Positions 1 to 12,077 of a DNA stretch of 55,730 nt are shown one piece after another. The notes under the pieces were generated by a model. It made no database searches and was not told the origin of the DNA. It saw only the letters and a list, made by a program, of their open reading frames with translations. Location: assembly GCA_027604505.1 (NCBI GenBank), contig JADIIX010000138.1, positions 1 to 55,730 of the forward strand, given 5' to 3'. Both the position numbers and the translations under genes were made by a program. The first letter of the stretch is position 1; each line of letters begins with the position of its first letter. Source of the stretch: Gonapodya sp. JEL0774. Taxonomy: Eukaryota; Monoblepharomycota; Monoblepharidomycetes; Monoblepharidales; Gonapodyaceae.

Positions 1-761
1 GAACCGGCACATATGTACCGCAGAATTCATTCGCTTCCGGCAGATTCTGCCGGTCGCTGACACTCGGGCACTCACCTCCGACTTTGAGGCGAAGTTGTCG
101 GGGTGGACAGCCTGCTGGAGTTTGAGGAAGAGGGCGCGGAGTTTGCGAAGGTCGATGTCGAAGGAAACGTGACTGGAATGAGAGAGAGTGGGATGGGTAG
201 GTATGGGGGGGAGGGAGGGGATGTTGGATTGAGAGGTGAATTGAGGGGGTGAGAGATGGGAAGGGCACTGATTTGAAGGGGGCAAGGGGGAGAAGAGAAT
301 AGAGCTCACCCGTTGTTGAGGACGTCAAAGTAGTTGGAAGAAGGGTTTATGGGTTGAACAGCAGAGCAAGAAGAGTTTTGACATACAACAGCAGCAGGAG
401 GAGTTGGAGATGCGCAGGACCAGCAGAGGGAGGAGTGAGAGGGAGGAGTGGAGAGAGAAGAGAGAGAAGAGCGTGAGAAGGAGAAGAGGGGAGAGTGTGG
501 AGGGAAGATGGGAAGAGAGTGGGGATGAGTTTGGTGTAAGAGGGAGGGGAACGATGGATTGAAAGAAGCGAAGCAGGAGTGATTGAGAGTGCGGAGAGTG
601 CGGAGTGTTGAGTGCGATGGGACCGAGTGAGCGCAAGTGCCGGACGAGCCATAATGTGCATGACGTGGTCCAGCTTCAAGACCGCCCACACTTTGCGCCC
701 TGCATGTGGTGGCCCAGGTCATCCCACCCATCGTAGACCGCACTCTGTGTGTGCCCGTCAT
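1..761 (-). CDS. HSCB: HSCB/Jac1 mitochondrial J-domain co-chaperone, 3' part outside window
   Basis: Type III J-protein that presents the Fe-S scaffold ISCU to the mitochondrial HSP70 for iron-sulfur cluster transfer. Exon 1 runs 761-310 and ends in a zinc-binding module (CWSC, then CQNSSC), followed by an NYFDVL stretch as at the start of the J-domain in animal HSCB. Exon 2 (172-76, after a 137-nt intron) continues the J-domain with KLQQAVHPDNF, containing the HPD tripeptide that stimulates HSP70. The splice joins GG to T and keeps the frame. The donor at 75 leads out of visible coding, so the C-terminal ISCU-binding domain lies beyond position 1. The first about 100 residues are Ser/His/Pro-rich and low in acidic residues, as expected of a mitochondrial presequence. 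The start at 761 is the first in-frame ATG; later ones are possible. The paired CxxC module is known in animal HSCB but absent from yeast Jac1. Confidence 0.85.
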
Positions 762-1225
762 GAGCGTTCCTGCCCTGCTTATCCCCTGCCCCGATGAGTT
801 GCTGTTGTCTACCGGTGTTCGGGCGGGGATCGAGCCGTGTCGGCTTCTGGAGCTCTGGTCAGGGCGACCACAGTCATTTTCATCCAGGAGCAGCGTGCCT
901 GACTTTCAAGACCAACCGTGTCTCGTTCCTATCGTGTCCAGTTGTTTTCGTCCGTGTTGATTTTTTTGAATCCTTGTCGTGATTGCCTTCCTCACTCACT
1001 CACACCAACACAGAATTTCGTCAAAAGGTTCACCAACCAATTTATTTCATGTATGGAATCCATTCCTATTCGTTCCCGTAGTTTGTGAGTAATAAATTTA
1101 TCTGAGTGATACCGGCGGGAGTCTCGGAGGAAGAGAAACGGGATAGGAAGGATCCGGATATCTCGAATGCAAATCATTTTTTGGTGCAAACAATTCACAT
1201 GTCTTTTCACCAACAGACCAATATT
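762..1225. other. Intergenic spacer with probable GAD polyadenylation signal
   Basis: No gene recognised. This holds the HSCB upstream region and the 3' UTR of the decarboxylase gene, both on the minus strand. A TTTATT at 1041-1046 reads AATAAA on the minus strand, about 180 nt past the decarboxylase stop, and is the likely polyadenylation signal. Confidence 0.5.
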
Positions 1226-3575
1226 CTAACAAACTCTGGGGAAATGTTTCTGCTCCTTGAGGTTCTCCCCTACCTTCTTGACCAACGTCTGCCACTTCTT
1301 TCCCACCTCAGTCTTCTTCGCCACGCTGCGGGATATTTTAGCCTGCTCAATCAATTCCTCCGCGACTTCCATCACGTTGCGGAAGAGGAGGTCCATGAGA
1401 TCGAAGCTTGCGGATTCACGAACCACGACGCGGAGGATGGTTTTGGTTAGCGGTTGCGGAAGCGGGTAGGCTGGGACGATCCAGCCAAACTAGGAATGCG
1501 GATCGCGTCAGGTTCAACGTCAAAGTGATACGGGCAGAACCGTATTAATGGCACAATCTCACTCTTCGCAGGTCGTGCTCGAGTTCGTACTCGGTCAGAG
1601 TCGACAGTTCCTGTTTCAGTTCGGGCGAGAATCCAAATGCGACCACCGGGAGTCCCTCTTTACCACGGTGGATGTCACTGTACACGCGGAAGATGCCCGA
1701 GCGCTCCAGGCCGAGTGATAGGATTTGAGCGACTTCCAGGCACCCGGACATGATGGACTATGTTTTGTTTTCGAGGAGGTAGGGTCGGTGTTCGAGTGTG
1801 TGAACAGCGACCGACGAGATGGGAGGTTCGACTACGTACCTTGTATCCCGATGTGCCGAGACGGACAAACTGGTAGTACTGGAGAACGACGTTTGAAGCG
1901 TTCCGGGAAAAGTTGAGCGTGAACGAGGAGACGTTGCCGCCCACTACAGAGAACACAAACATGTGTGCGGAAAAATTGCACAGCAAAGCTCAACCAATAA
2001 GACTTCGCCTCTTCTGACGTACGGTAAGCCATGTTGAAGATGAGCTCGTTGGGTAGGTACGACCGGTCTCGCCACACGATCCAACCCAACCCAGGCAAGA
2101 CCAGACCATACTTGTGCCCTGACGTGTTGATCGATACTACGCTGAAAAGATTAGACAATTGGCAGAAATTTGACAATGTTTCGATTGCGTTTGTTGGTCA
2201 ATCAGAAGGTAATAATACCCACCGATTAACCCGGAAATCCCACTCGAGGTCGGGAAAGATGAATGGCGCAACCATGCCTCCACTGGCCCCTGGTGGCAAG
2301 AACAAGAGCAAGGTTAAGCTGGAATCTTTGACTCTTCAAATGATCCAGTTCCCCACCATCAACGTGAATCGGAACATCAAGCCCCTTTTCCTCCTGCAGC
2401 TTGTCAAGAAGTTGGCTCACTGTGGTGGCCAGGTCAGGTCACGAACGAGATCGCGGTACAGAGTTACGTGCTGTACGTACTCAGCTTCACGTTCTCAAAA
2501 TGGCCCGTGTAGGTGCTCCCAAGTATCATAATGATGCCGATTGTGTTCTCATCAACCAACTTGATGGCCTCATGTGGGTCGTTGCAGAAGTGAGACTCCT
2601 CGGAAACGTCGACGTACCGGGCTTCAACGTCAAAATAGGTGGCGAACTTTTCGAGAGCACTTTGGCAGTTGTGCTGGGAAGAATCAGCGCCGTTACTCGT
2701 CTGCAGAGTACGTATGAATTTGCTGACGGAAGATCATCACTCACCCCAAAAACTACATTGGGGGAGTCTGTGGGTTTCCCCAATTTCTTGCGAGCGTTCC
2801 TCCACCGAAACTTCATGCTCATACCCCCGAGCATGATTGCCTCCGAGGAACCAATGGTCGCAGTTCCAACGGGGTCAAGGTCAGCAGGGGCGTTCCACAG
2901 GTTGGCTAATATCTTTGCACATCTGTTTTGAAGCTCAATAGTTTGCGGATACTCTTCCTACAATCAAGAAGATTGTATCGCATCAATAAGAGGAAAATTT
3001 CAAATACAAGGGGAAATCTCCCATCTCATCAATACGTGCAGTCGCTGAAGCACAGATCAGCTCACCCCATCTGCAAGATTCTTATTCAACGTTTCTTGGT
3101 AGAGCGCGATAGCTTCCGGCTCCATGTGGGTTGTAACAAAACTTGCGAGGTCTGTGAAGGTGGTCAAAGAAGGGAATTGAAATACCAGGCCTCGAGTCCA
3201 CGTACTCAGAGTGGGATTTCCGTCCAAAACAAGTTCATCGTGCACGAGTCGGTATGCGGCTGATGGATTCATGCCCTGTTCCGTCCTTTTTCCGCGGAAG
3301 CGTGGCTCAAAGCTGTGAATTTAAAAGGGAGAAAGGTACAGAAACGAGCCTTACATCGCTGTTTTGGGGACTTGTTGTTGGGTGATTCTTGATGTTGGGA
3401 CGGAGCCATCTGAGTGATCCAATCCCGCAGCTGCTCGAAGGCCAAGTAGGAAGCCTTGATTTCCCTTTTTGTTCGCGGCGGCCATCATTGCTGCTTGGAG
3501 ATCTTTTCCAAAACTTCCAGTCGATGTGGATGGAGGGATGTGTATTTGTGCGGTAATATGCAGTCCGTGTGCCAA
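1226..3575 (-). CDS. GAD: Glutamate decarboxylase (PLP-dependent)
   Basis: Converts L-glutamate to GABA and CO2; a cytosolic group II PLP decarboxylase that feeds the GABA shunt and consumes protons. The gene is split into many exons. The N-terminal exon ends PKTA and splices (3355 to about 3311) into a segment with [14 protein letters not shown]. Next come NLNKN-like and SFVTT..MEPEA segments, then [17 protein letters not shown] (substrate/PLP region, about 2830-2780), VPIHVDGG (about 2360), and INTSGHKYG, whose lysine binds PLP (about 2150-2120). Then follow [17 protein letters not shown] and QYYQFVRLG. The last exon ends in a helix-rich tail with the stop at 1226-1228. These are all family landmarks in the right order. 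No calmodulin-binding C-terminus like that of plants was seen. The start at 3575 is the first ATG of the open exon; an internal Met pair about 28 codons later is possible. It is divergent from the dehydrogenase gene at 3884. Confidence 0.9.
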
Positions 3576-3883
3576 GACGGAAGGACCCAGTCAAAAAGGT
3601 ATCCAACCACCTCATCAGCCAAGATGAAGCACTCCACCACCAACCAGAGAGCACCAGCGCCGCCAAAAGGCAAGAATGTGAAGAAAAAAGGAGTTGGACT
3701 TGGCACGACTGCATTGTATGACCGACATAACACTGTGTGGCCAAACACGACTGGATTTAATACCCCCTTTTTACAATAGAGGGAGCAAGAGAGCTCAGGA
3801 GAGAAAAAATGGGAAAAGGGGCTTCGGTGGTGCGGGGGCGGGGGAGGGGGAAGGAGGGGGGCGGGACACCATCCACAAAGAAG
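3576..3883. promoter_or_regulatory. Shared upstream region of GAD and SDR genes
   Basis: The two divergent genes start about 308 bp apart (233 bp if the dehydrogenase uses the in-frame ATG at 3809). Positions 3830-3870 are G-rich. No specific factor site was recognised. Confidence 0.4.
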
Positions 3884-5052
3884 ATGTTTGACCCCAAATT
3901 GGCACGCATTCTGGAAGGAAAGCGTGTTCTTATTACCGGATGCTCATCTGTCAGTAATCCCTCCCTGTGAGTGATCCCCCCCCTTCCCTTTCTACTGCTT
4001 ACTTCCGCCAATAATTTCCATCTAGGGCATCGGTCGCGAACTCGTGAGGTTCTACGTCATCCACGGAGCCATCGTTTGCATCACATCTCCCGATTGGGAA
4101 ATGGCTGGCTTAGAAGAATCGCGAACAATCGCCATCGAATCACGGAAGCTGCTGAACCAAGGCCGGAGAAACGGAGGAAACGCTCAAGAATCAGTCTTTG
4201 ACCAAGAATCAGTCGTCATCTGTCATGCGTACGATGCTTCGGAAGAGGGGGCTTCTCGACGCTTGATTAGTACAGCGGTTTCTGTGCTCGGAGGGCTGGA
4301 CGTTGTCGTGCTGAATCATGGAATGACTACAACATTTCGAGTTATTGGATCTGGTCCAGAGAAGAGCATGGCGGCTGTGGAGAAGGTTGCCAAAGTCAAC
4401 TTCTTGTCAGTTGTAGAAGCTGCGTTGTTCGCGCTCCCCCACTTGCAAAGCTCAGCGGATAGTCGAGCAAAAACAGGAAAAGAAGGACTAAAAGGAACCG
4501 CTTTGAAACACTGGGTGGCAAGCCGGCTTGTGGCAATATCAAGCTTTTCCGCGAAAATCCCGAGCATCAAGGTGAATGCGTATGCAGCGGCGAAGGCTGC
4601 AATGACTCATTACTTCGCAAATTTGCGACTAGAACTCGACCATCATCGTGAGTCAGAATTTTGCGCGTTTGAAACTGACGTTAATCTAGTAACCCTCAAT
4701 GTGACGTCAACCAGCCAAGTACAAGAACCTTGTAACCCTCACTGTCCCCCTTCTTGGGCCTGTCTCAACCGCAACGTATCTTGGTGCAGTTGCAAAGGAC
4801 CACCCTACTCTGCTCAAATTCCCCGGCCTTCTAAAGCACCTAAGCCCGGCCAAAGCCGCTGAGCTAATTGTCATAACTGCAAGTAAAGGACTTAGAGAAC
4901 CCGCTCTTGGTACTCCCCGGATTGTGGTTCCAATTTGGGGGGCCGGCGGTTTTCTTTCCAGCGCATTGGAATGGGTTCTGATCCAGGTTCACGGAGGCTT
5001 TGAAGGAAGCGTCGCACCTTCGAAAGAAGAAGCGGCGAGGGGGGAGGATTGA
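3884..5052 (+). CDS. Short-chain dehydrogenase/reductase, 11-beta-HSD1-like
   Basis: NAD(P)-dependent oxidoreductase of the classical SDR fold. Exons 3884-3949, 4026-4647 and 4715-5052 give 341 residues. The first junction restores the cofactor motif TGCSSGIG across the intron. Further landmarks are LNHG (in place of NNAG), the catalytic serine in SSFSAK, and YAAAK for the catalytic Tyr and Lys. The LGGLDVVVLNH and VNFLSVVEAA segments resemble the 11-beta-hydroxysteroid dehydrogenase 1-like group, but the substrate cannot be inferred. A long C-terminal segment with a hydrophobic stretch may anchor the protein to a membrane. For intron 2 I used the second acceptor (4712-4714); the earlier TAG at 4689 shifts the frame. 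An in-frame ATG at 3809 would add 25 Gly/Arg-rich residues and looks less likely. Confidence 0.82.
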
Positions 5053-6264
5053 TATTTGTGCAGGCATAGAGTCACGTGGGAATTGTTCTGTATCTGATAA
5101 AGGCAGCTGTTAATACTGCTGTGTTTCCCGAACAAGCACAGTTGAGCCCCACAGTTACATAAATTTGAAGTTTCGAAACCATCCTTCACGCCCCCTCTCT
5201 TTCATCGCTACTCAACCGCGAAGAACGGCAGCCAGCTTATTCACCGCGGAAAAACGTGAGCGTCAGCGTGGAGCTTTCCGGTTCAAAGGGGTTGACCGGC
5301 TCCGCTCCGAGGGCGGGAGCCAGCTGGCCTCCGGCACGTTGTTCCCAAACTTTGGGATTTTTGAAGATCTTTTTGGTGCTTCCGAACTTCTGAACGCTTC
5401 CGGAAGAAGTCCTTTGCATGTCAAGAGCCTGGGACACAGTCCGGGTTCGATTGGTGCTGAGATTCGACAACATAATGAAGTGCCCAGCTAAAATATTGAG
5501 AGATAATGGCGAGAAGATGGAAAACGAATCCAGAATGGGGTTGAAGCTGCGAACGGTGTCGGGCTCACCGTCGCCGCAGGAACTGAGGGACCTTCGTCAC
5601 CTGATTGAATGCAAGCACCATGACTGAAAGTTACCTTTCAATGATCGCAGGTGCTTCCTTTCTCTATTTCGTATGGTTTTCACGCCTCAACCTGGGAAAC
5701 GTGACCCTGCCCTCTTCCGGCACCATTCGAATCCGCTCACTCGCCCGGTATTGACCTGTTTCGGAAACCACCTGCCTATCTGCAAAAGCTCGGTGAATCT
5801 CGCCATTAGAAAATTTTGAAGAGCTTTGGTGCCTCCTTGGATCCGGAAATAGACGGTATTCCCAGCACATAGACAAGAAAATTACCCCCGCTCTTTCAGC
5901 ACACAAACGGGAGCAAAATTACACGTCTGGCCTCCTCACTCACTTCAAGACACCATAAATGTATACACATCCCGCATTTGAGAGCCATATCCTATCCCAG
6001 CCCGCGAAAAAGCATCAAGAGAACCACCACCTTCCAACTTCACGGTCTTTCCCACTTCAGTACTTTCGTAATTTAGGATCACCAGATTTTGTCGACCTCG
6101 GTCAAGAACCTGTTTCGGGTGTTCCATCAGTCTTCTCTAGATCGTTTGTCGGTTCGGGGATTCCAAGTCCTCTTATTCCTAACTTAATCTCGCAACTTGT
6201 TTCATTTCCCAGTGGATTTGCTGCATTCTCTCCAATTCCTTTCTCATTTCCTCTATTAATCGAG
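5053..6264. other. 1.2-kb spacer, no gene recognised
   Basis: Open frames up to 108 codons occur on both strands, but none has a recognisable motif or a convincing splice pattern. The CTTCCGG/CCGGAAG motif recurs several times between 5270 and 5420. The last 300 bp are the 5' region of the FYVE gene, whose frame is open back to 5959. Confidence 0.4.
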
Positions 6265-9200
6265 ATGGATTTGCATTCCGCACGTGCACCACCTCCCGAG
6301 ATTCTCGTCGCTCCGTCTTCCGTCCGAATGGCATTGGGTGGAACAATGTACGAGCCGAACGTGAGTTGGGGCGGTGAAGTGGAGTATCTGAGGGCGGCAT
6401 GGAGTCAGGAATCACGTGTGGGGCGTGTTTTTCTGGCATCAGACGCGATCAAATCGCTTGAGAAGGAGCACTTTCATGCCTGGGTTGCCAGAAACTCAAA
6501 GGATTTTACACCTAATTCACCCTCTTGTCCATTTTAGCGACTCATCTCTCCTGTTGAAGAAGCCTTCTGTCCTCCGGATCTCGTGCTGCCAGAAGTGTCG
6601 ACGTCCGACTACGTACCCGCAATAATACATCAAGTACCGGCCGCCCTTCCCACAAGGTCATCTCCTGTGTTAGGTGAAGACTTGCCGGCAAGCTTAACCG
6701 GTCTACATATTACCCCTCGGTCGTTGCCGATCCCCGTGTCCACAATCGCAGTTGATGTGACCGCTACAGAGCTCGTTTCGGCTTTGTTTCAAACACCACG
6801 GTCACATGCTAGTTTCTTTTCTGACGATGACGAGCCTCTGGCGTTCTCTGCTCGCCCACGTGGCCCATCATCTTCCGTTCCGAACAACAGTGTTCACAAT
6901 GGGGGCATTAGCACGAGCTATGACTTTCGTGCCCGCTCTGCTGATCACCTCGCGAAAACCATTACTTTCGCGTTACGTTCACGAGGTATTCCTGCGCACG
7001 TCCTCGAAGTTGGAAGCTCCGGAGTGGAGGGCGGGCTGGAGTTAGATGAGGATGTGGAGGTGGAAGTTGGGGTCGGATTGGCGGACGACACTGCCTGGGA
7101 TGTTGATCAGTTAATGGCTGTTTCAAGAAATGCAAGAGCCAAGAAGAAGCAGAGGTTTGCGAGATATCTGGAGGAAAGAGATGCAGTGGATGATGTTGAT
7201 GCCACGGAGGACTTAGGTGATTTGGTGCGAAAAGGTTGGAATGATTTCGACGGCGTTGATGTGGAACTGGCATCGAGGTGGAGTGCGGATGAGCAAGATG
7301 CCAAAGGGAACCCAAGCCTTGGCCACCACTCGGGTCACGGGAGTTCGGAAGATGAAAGTGAGCAGTCCGATGTGCTGTCCGAATACAGTGAGTCTGAGAG
7401 TGGAGAGGAAGAGGAAAACGAAGACGACGTTACAACGAGTAACTTGGAGGAAAGCAAGGAGGAAGAAAGTGAAAGCGATATCGATGAATCTGAAAGCACC
7501 TCAGAGATAGACAGCGATTCGAGAGAGGATACCACGGATGAGGAGAGCCATCATCAAAACGAACATTCATTCCATGACCCATCTGGCGCCGGGACGGCAG
7601 GTGCGCATCCTGCGTTTAAGAGCAGATTCGAGCTTTCTTCGCAACCAGGAGATTCGCCCCCTTCTTCTCCGCCTCCTTTTCGAAGTTCGCCACAAAAGTC
7701 CGTTGTTGTTGTGCAACGCGGAAGCCAAATAGAATCCTCCTCACCGGTTATCATGGTACGCAGACAAAGTCGGCCTCTCTCTTCGGAAGAACATGATTCA
7801 TCGCTTGCAATTACGCCGAAGGCGCGGCTGGGCCCTGAACGTCGAATATATTCTAGGGGTGTGCAGAGTACTTCACGGACCTCTTCACCCGATGCAACGG
7901 GCACAATTGGTGGTAGGCAACGGGACCATGCAATTTCAAACGTTGGGAACTCTATTTCGACCGAGGGAACAGAGTCAACAGACGAAGAGGACTCGGGAGA
8001 CTTTGAAAGCGAGGACTCGGAAGAGGGAAGTGACGACGATGGAGACAGTGAGGAAGATTATTCTTCTGGAGACTCATCCGAAACTGACGATGAAGATACT
8101 GAGGACGATGGAACTGAAGTAGAAACAGGGGACGAGGATGACGAGGACGACGAGGAAGACAATGATGTTCCGAACTCTGAACTAGCGGTCCCAAACCCTG
8201 CCAATGCGGTTCAGGAGGCTCTAACTAATTCAGCAGCTGTAGGCAATGGGATTGAGCACCACAACTCTCCTGGTAATACGGAGCTACAGATTTCTCACGG
8301 GCCGAAAGAACGAGCGAATCGCGTTAATGGAGACCCACAACATCCGTCAACGTCTGGCGTTCTTCTCCAACATGGCCCAAAGCCTGCTCGGGTGGTAATC
8401 AGAGGGTTCCCGTCGACGACTTCTGTGGCATCCATGCACAAATCCACTTCGTCTGGCGCTGCAGCGAATGGTGGAAACGGTAAACAAGCGGATCCCAATC
8501 CCTCCACTTCTGCGGGTGGTCCGTTACCCAATCGCACGAATCCGGGTCCGCCTCTTTTCGGTGAATCTTCCATGAATAAACTACGTTCAGGCTCGGATCT
8601 ATACTGCCCTTCCATGGGAACATTATCCCATGATTTGACGATTGAAGTTGCTGGGCCGCTTCGATATTTCCCAAAACCTTCGGACAGTTCTTCTGTTCTG
8701 GTGTTTCAGAATCGCGCGGGAACCGCAGTGAATGGGGAGCGAAAGGAACGGGCTGCCAATGAGATGTTTCAAGCCGACATATCACTGAAAAGAGGACAAA
8801 GAGTAGGAGTGGGAGTTTCGTCGGCGACTACACGGAGGGTAGGAGTTGGGGGAGTTGCAGGAGGGATCATTGAAGCACCAGACCCCCGACAAACTTCCAC
8901 TGGAGCGTTGGGGCAACCGTTGCTTCCAAGGACGAATTCGAGGCAAGGTGTCATATCTGTGGGTTTGCATGGGGGAGTCGCAGTGCAACAACCGCAGCCA
9001 GAGTGGCCAGTTTCACGAGGACCTAGCGTGCGAGCTGCCGGGCACACTCAAGTTCGCGCTTCAGGAATTCTTCCCGAACGTGTACCCACTTTGGCGAACT
9101 ACGAAATTGATGAAGGCATTTCTCGTGAAAATGATGTGCGGCAAAGGGTTCCACCAGCTCGCAGCATTGCCATTTCGGGCAGATCAGCGACACACCAGGG

Positions 9201-10052
9201 GCCACTTGAGGCCATGGTGGGAAATGTGATCAATGGTCAGGCAACACAGTTCTCGCAAGGCAATCCTGCGGCCGACGGGCCGGCATTTGATTGTGGTCAC
9301 AACAGCATTAATGATCCCCTCTTTAATTCCTTGGGGCGGAGAGTGGCTCGAGTAAGGGCTGGACTGTATGCGTCTGGTGCCAGCGTAGTTGTGGTTTCAG
9401 GAACCACATTTGGGTTTCCAGTCACCACTGGAGGACCACATCCCTGGAGTATAAGCTTCAGCAATTCCATTTCAGGAACGGTCTACGGAACGTCCGTGGG
9501 CTCATCGTCAACCAGCAATGATCTCCAAGTTTCCCGTAGACCAAGTTCTGTCGCTGGTACCTCTACGTCGTCAAGGAACGATACTGACGATAAAACGGAA
9601 ATGCCGGAGGATGAATCGTTTGACGGTACGGCAGAGTCTGTTGAAGGGAAAGCGCGGACCTTGCACGTCCCTGACCTTTACGCCGAGCCGTCCAGGAAGC
9701 ATTGGAAGGTACGAAATAAATGTCGTTTAAGGAAATATTGGGCGTCTTGGTTTGACCTTCTCTTGGATGCCTTGCTAGGCCGATCGTGACGTTTCTCAAT
9801 GCGGAATTTGTGAAAAACCTTTTTCTTTGTTGCTTCGGCGACATCACTGCAGAATGTGAGCATTGTTTAATTGTACCTTTGCATCGCATCTGACCGACGT
9901 ATTGTTTCGGCAGTTGTGGTGATATATTCTGTGACAGCTGTTCCCGGTGGAGGGAAAGACTCCGACAAGACTGCCAACCGGACCCGTTTGGTGTGCTCTC
10001 GAGAGTGTGCGGTCACTGTCGAATAGAGATTGAAGAATCGAGGAAGCGTTGA
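6265..10052 (+). CDS. Large acidic Ser-rich protein with C-terminal FYVE zinc finger
   Basis: Exons 6265-6483, 6538-9708, 9779-9855 and 9914-10052 give 1201 residues. Most of the protein is low complexity. Residues about 330-420 and 545-620 are runs of Asp/Glu/Ser (about 7330-7545 and 7975-8165), and the rest is Ser/Pro/Gly-rich and likely disordered. The last 72 residues form a complete FYVE domain only after two introns are removed. The finger has the WKAD start, CGICEKPF, RRHHCRICG, CDSC and a final RVCGHC, giving eight zinc ligands plus the WxxD, RRHHCR and RVC signatures that define phosphatidylinositol-3-phosphate binding. It therefore probably acts on endosomes or vacuoles. If intron 3 is missed, the frame runs on to a false stop after GRS at 9787. 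The ATG at 6265 is chosen; the frame is open upstream to 5959. The N-terminal 900 residues were not matched to any family. Confidence 0.8.
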
Positions 10053-10208
10053 AGAGCAATTCGAACGACAAACTGATGAGCATCTGAACCACCTGGGCAA
10101 GTTTTGAACCATTATGACCGATTTGAACCGTATGAGATGTGGATATGTGTGTGTCCAAGATTCCCGCTATGTACAGAGAGATTATACTTGACCGGCATAC
10201 ATTAGATT
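10053..10208. terminator. Convergent 3' ends of FYVE and desaturase genes
   Basis: 156 bp separate the two stop codons, so the 3' UTRs must be short or overlap. No canonical AATAAA stands out on either strand. Confidence 0.3.
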
Positions 10209-12077
10209 TCAATTTAATTTCTTTTCTACTGGTTGCACCCCCATTACATGCAAATAACTGACATGACCAGAGAACGCGTCCACAAAGCCCGACTTCAGTT
10301 CAGAGCCGCAGTCAGTATAAAAAATATCTAAGAATAAGTGGGGAAGGACAGGAAATTACCTTCATGTTGTACTTCAAGCCAAACTCTTTGCATGTGGCCA
10401 TAATGATGGGAGCAATCTCAGGGTAGTAGAGCTGGTTGACGCCCGGTAGCAAATGGTGAGCAGTTTGATAATTGAGCGCCCCACTTTAGTGGAGAGCAAC
10501 AGATTAGCAGAGACAGATCAGGTCACATTTGTGCGGGGGAAAGAGTTCGGAGAAATGAGTTCCAACTCACGTGAACAGTGTCCAAAATGTCGAATCGTGT
10601 GCATAATCCATTGCAGTTGCAACTTGCAGGGTCGCCCAGTCCTTGTCCATGGTGCCGTCCGCGTTGGGTGTAGGCCACGCCACATCTGATCGGAAGAGAG
10701 GACGAAAAGGAGGAGGAGGAGGATCGGTCTCGGAGTCGTGAGTTGTCGCCCTTGAGCGACGCCAATGTGGACTCACCTCCTGTATCGTGATTCACAGAAA
10801 ACAGATAGGCGAGATAATATGAAGCGACAATATCGGAGATGAAAATAAGGGGAATCGCCTTCACGCCGAGAAACTGTACGGGCAAGAGCCAACGATGGTA
10901 GGCGTAGACAATCTTCCCTCCCCAGAAAATGAGTGTGTCCAAAGTCCCCATTCCGTTGATGCGGATCGGACCACTCTTTTTGCTCCGATACACTTCTATA
11001 AAGTCGGTGACACGACTCATGGTTGCCATGACACCGTAGAGTGGAAGGAGTAGCAGTTCTTGGCCCTTGTGGGTAGGCTCCCACGGCTGAGACGGGGACA
11101 AGCGCCGGATGGGCATGGGACTGACGTCGGGGTCCGCTCCGTAAATGTTTGTGTACAGGTGCTGTATGCGGTGGAGTTGCGAATCGTGAGATGAGGGAAT
11201 GCAGGGGAGCAAAGGTGGGTAAGAAGCACCCGGGAACAACTCACGTGGCCCAGCGTGTGCTGGAAAGTCCAAACGTAGTGGGACACACCTGTGAAACTGT
11301 CGTAGAGTGCACCGCAGAGCTTCCACACCCATGGTTTCGAAGTGATGGCGAAGTGAGATGCGTCGTGAAGTATTGTGAGACCGATCTGCGCTTGTGCCAT
11401 TCCGGTAGCAGCCCCAACAATCACTCGTCCCCAGAAAGGTAAAGAAGCTTTGTAAGTCAAGTTCCATCCCAGAATACACATAAGAAGAATGAGAGTGTAT
11501 CGAGGAATCGCCAAGGGATGTACTCGAGGGTCACGACCGGTTTTCTTGAAATAGTCATCAACGCGGCCCTTGAGTGTCAACCAAAAGTTTGATGGAGTAG
11601 GGTACGTTGGAAGTTCGTTGGTTACCAGTTTGCCGACAACAAATTTCCTTTTGGCGAAGATTGAGTGTTTCAGTCTCTCTTCTGGGCCCTCCACCCCTTC
11701 ACACAGAGACGCCCGCACTTTAGAATCAGCTTCTTGTCTTCACCATGATATGTTTCGAAGAGCTGTGTTGCGTCCCTGCCTGCGCAGGCAAGAAGCTTGA
11801 AGTGGTTTGGGGGGAATCATGAGAGTTGCAGACCGAACGCATCCAAATCTCCTCACTCACAATGTCCTTTCCCCCTTCGGAGAAAGAAGAAAGAAGGAAT
11901 CAAGTTCAAGGTCTTTCCTGCTGCCGTTCGATCGCGAAAGTTTCTTCAGAAAGAGATACCTGGATGTCGCCGGGCAAAATGCGTCAAATCAAACACTTGT
12001 CCGCGTACGCCGACCCAGAGGGAGTCGGCGGTGTTGTGGCATGCAAGTTCCTGCCAGGTGTATGAGGGGTACTGCAT
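10209..12077 (-). CDS. Front-end fatty acid desaturase with N-terminal cytochrome b5 (delta-5 type)
   Basis: ER membrane enzyme that introduces a double bond between an existing one and the carboxyl end of a polyunsaturated acyl chain, using cytochrome b5 electrons. Eight exons: 12077-11960, 11874-11861, 11795-11719, 11647-11245, 11161-10777, 10685-10571, 10483-10360 and 10292-10209. They sum to exactly 440 codons (439 residues). The b5 domain opens with MQYPSYTWQELACHN; its haem motif HPGG is assembled across a 14-nt microexon. The desaturase core has His boxes HDASH, HTLGHH (across an intron) and QTAHH. The context YTN..GADPDV, DYAHDS and NYQT.HHL closely resembles Mortierella delta-5 desaturases as I recall them. 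Regioselectivity is inferred, not shown. Box 3 is followed by LLP rather than the usual LFP. Transcribed divergently from the elongase. Confidence 0.9.
11861..11874 (-). other. 14-nt microexon in the cytochrome b5 domain
   Basis: On the minus strand this 14-nt block lies between an AAG acceptor and a GTGAGT donor. With one base from exon 1 it encodes Gly-Gly-Lys-Asp-Ile. Only with it does the message read HPGGKDI followed by LLACAGRDAT, the normal b5 haem-loop order. Skipping it shifts the frame. Confidence 0.8.

Noticed and set aside
306-761. Reading the 151-codon minus frame as a complete gene
   Set aside because: It is exon 1 of HSCB; the J-domain HPD motif follows after an intron.
5165-5491. 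108-codon plus frame
   Set aside because: No motif, no splice continuation, and an equally open minus frame.
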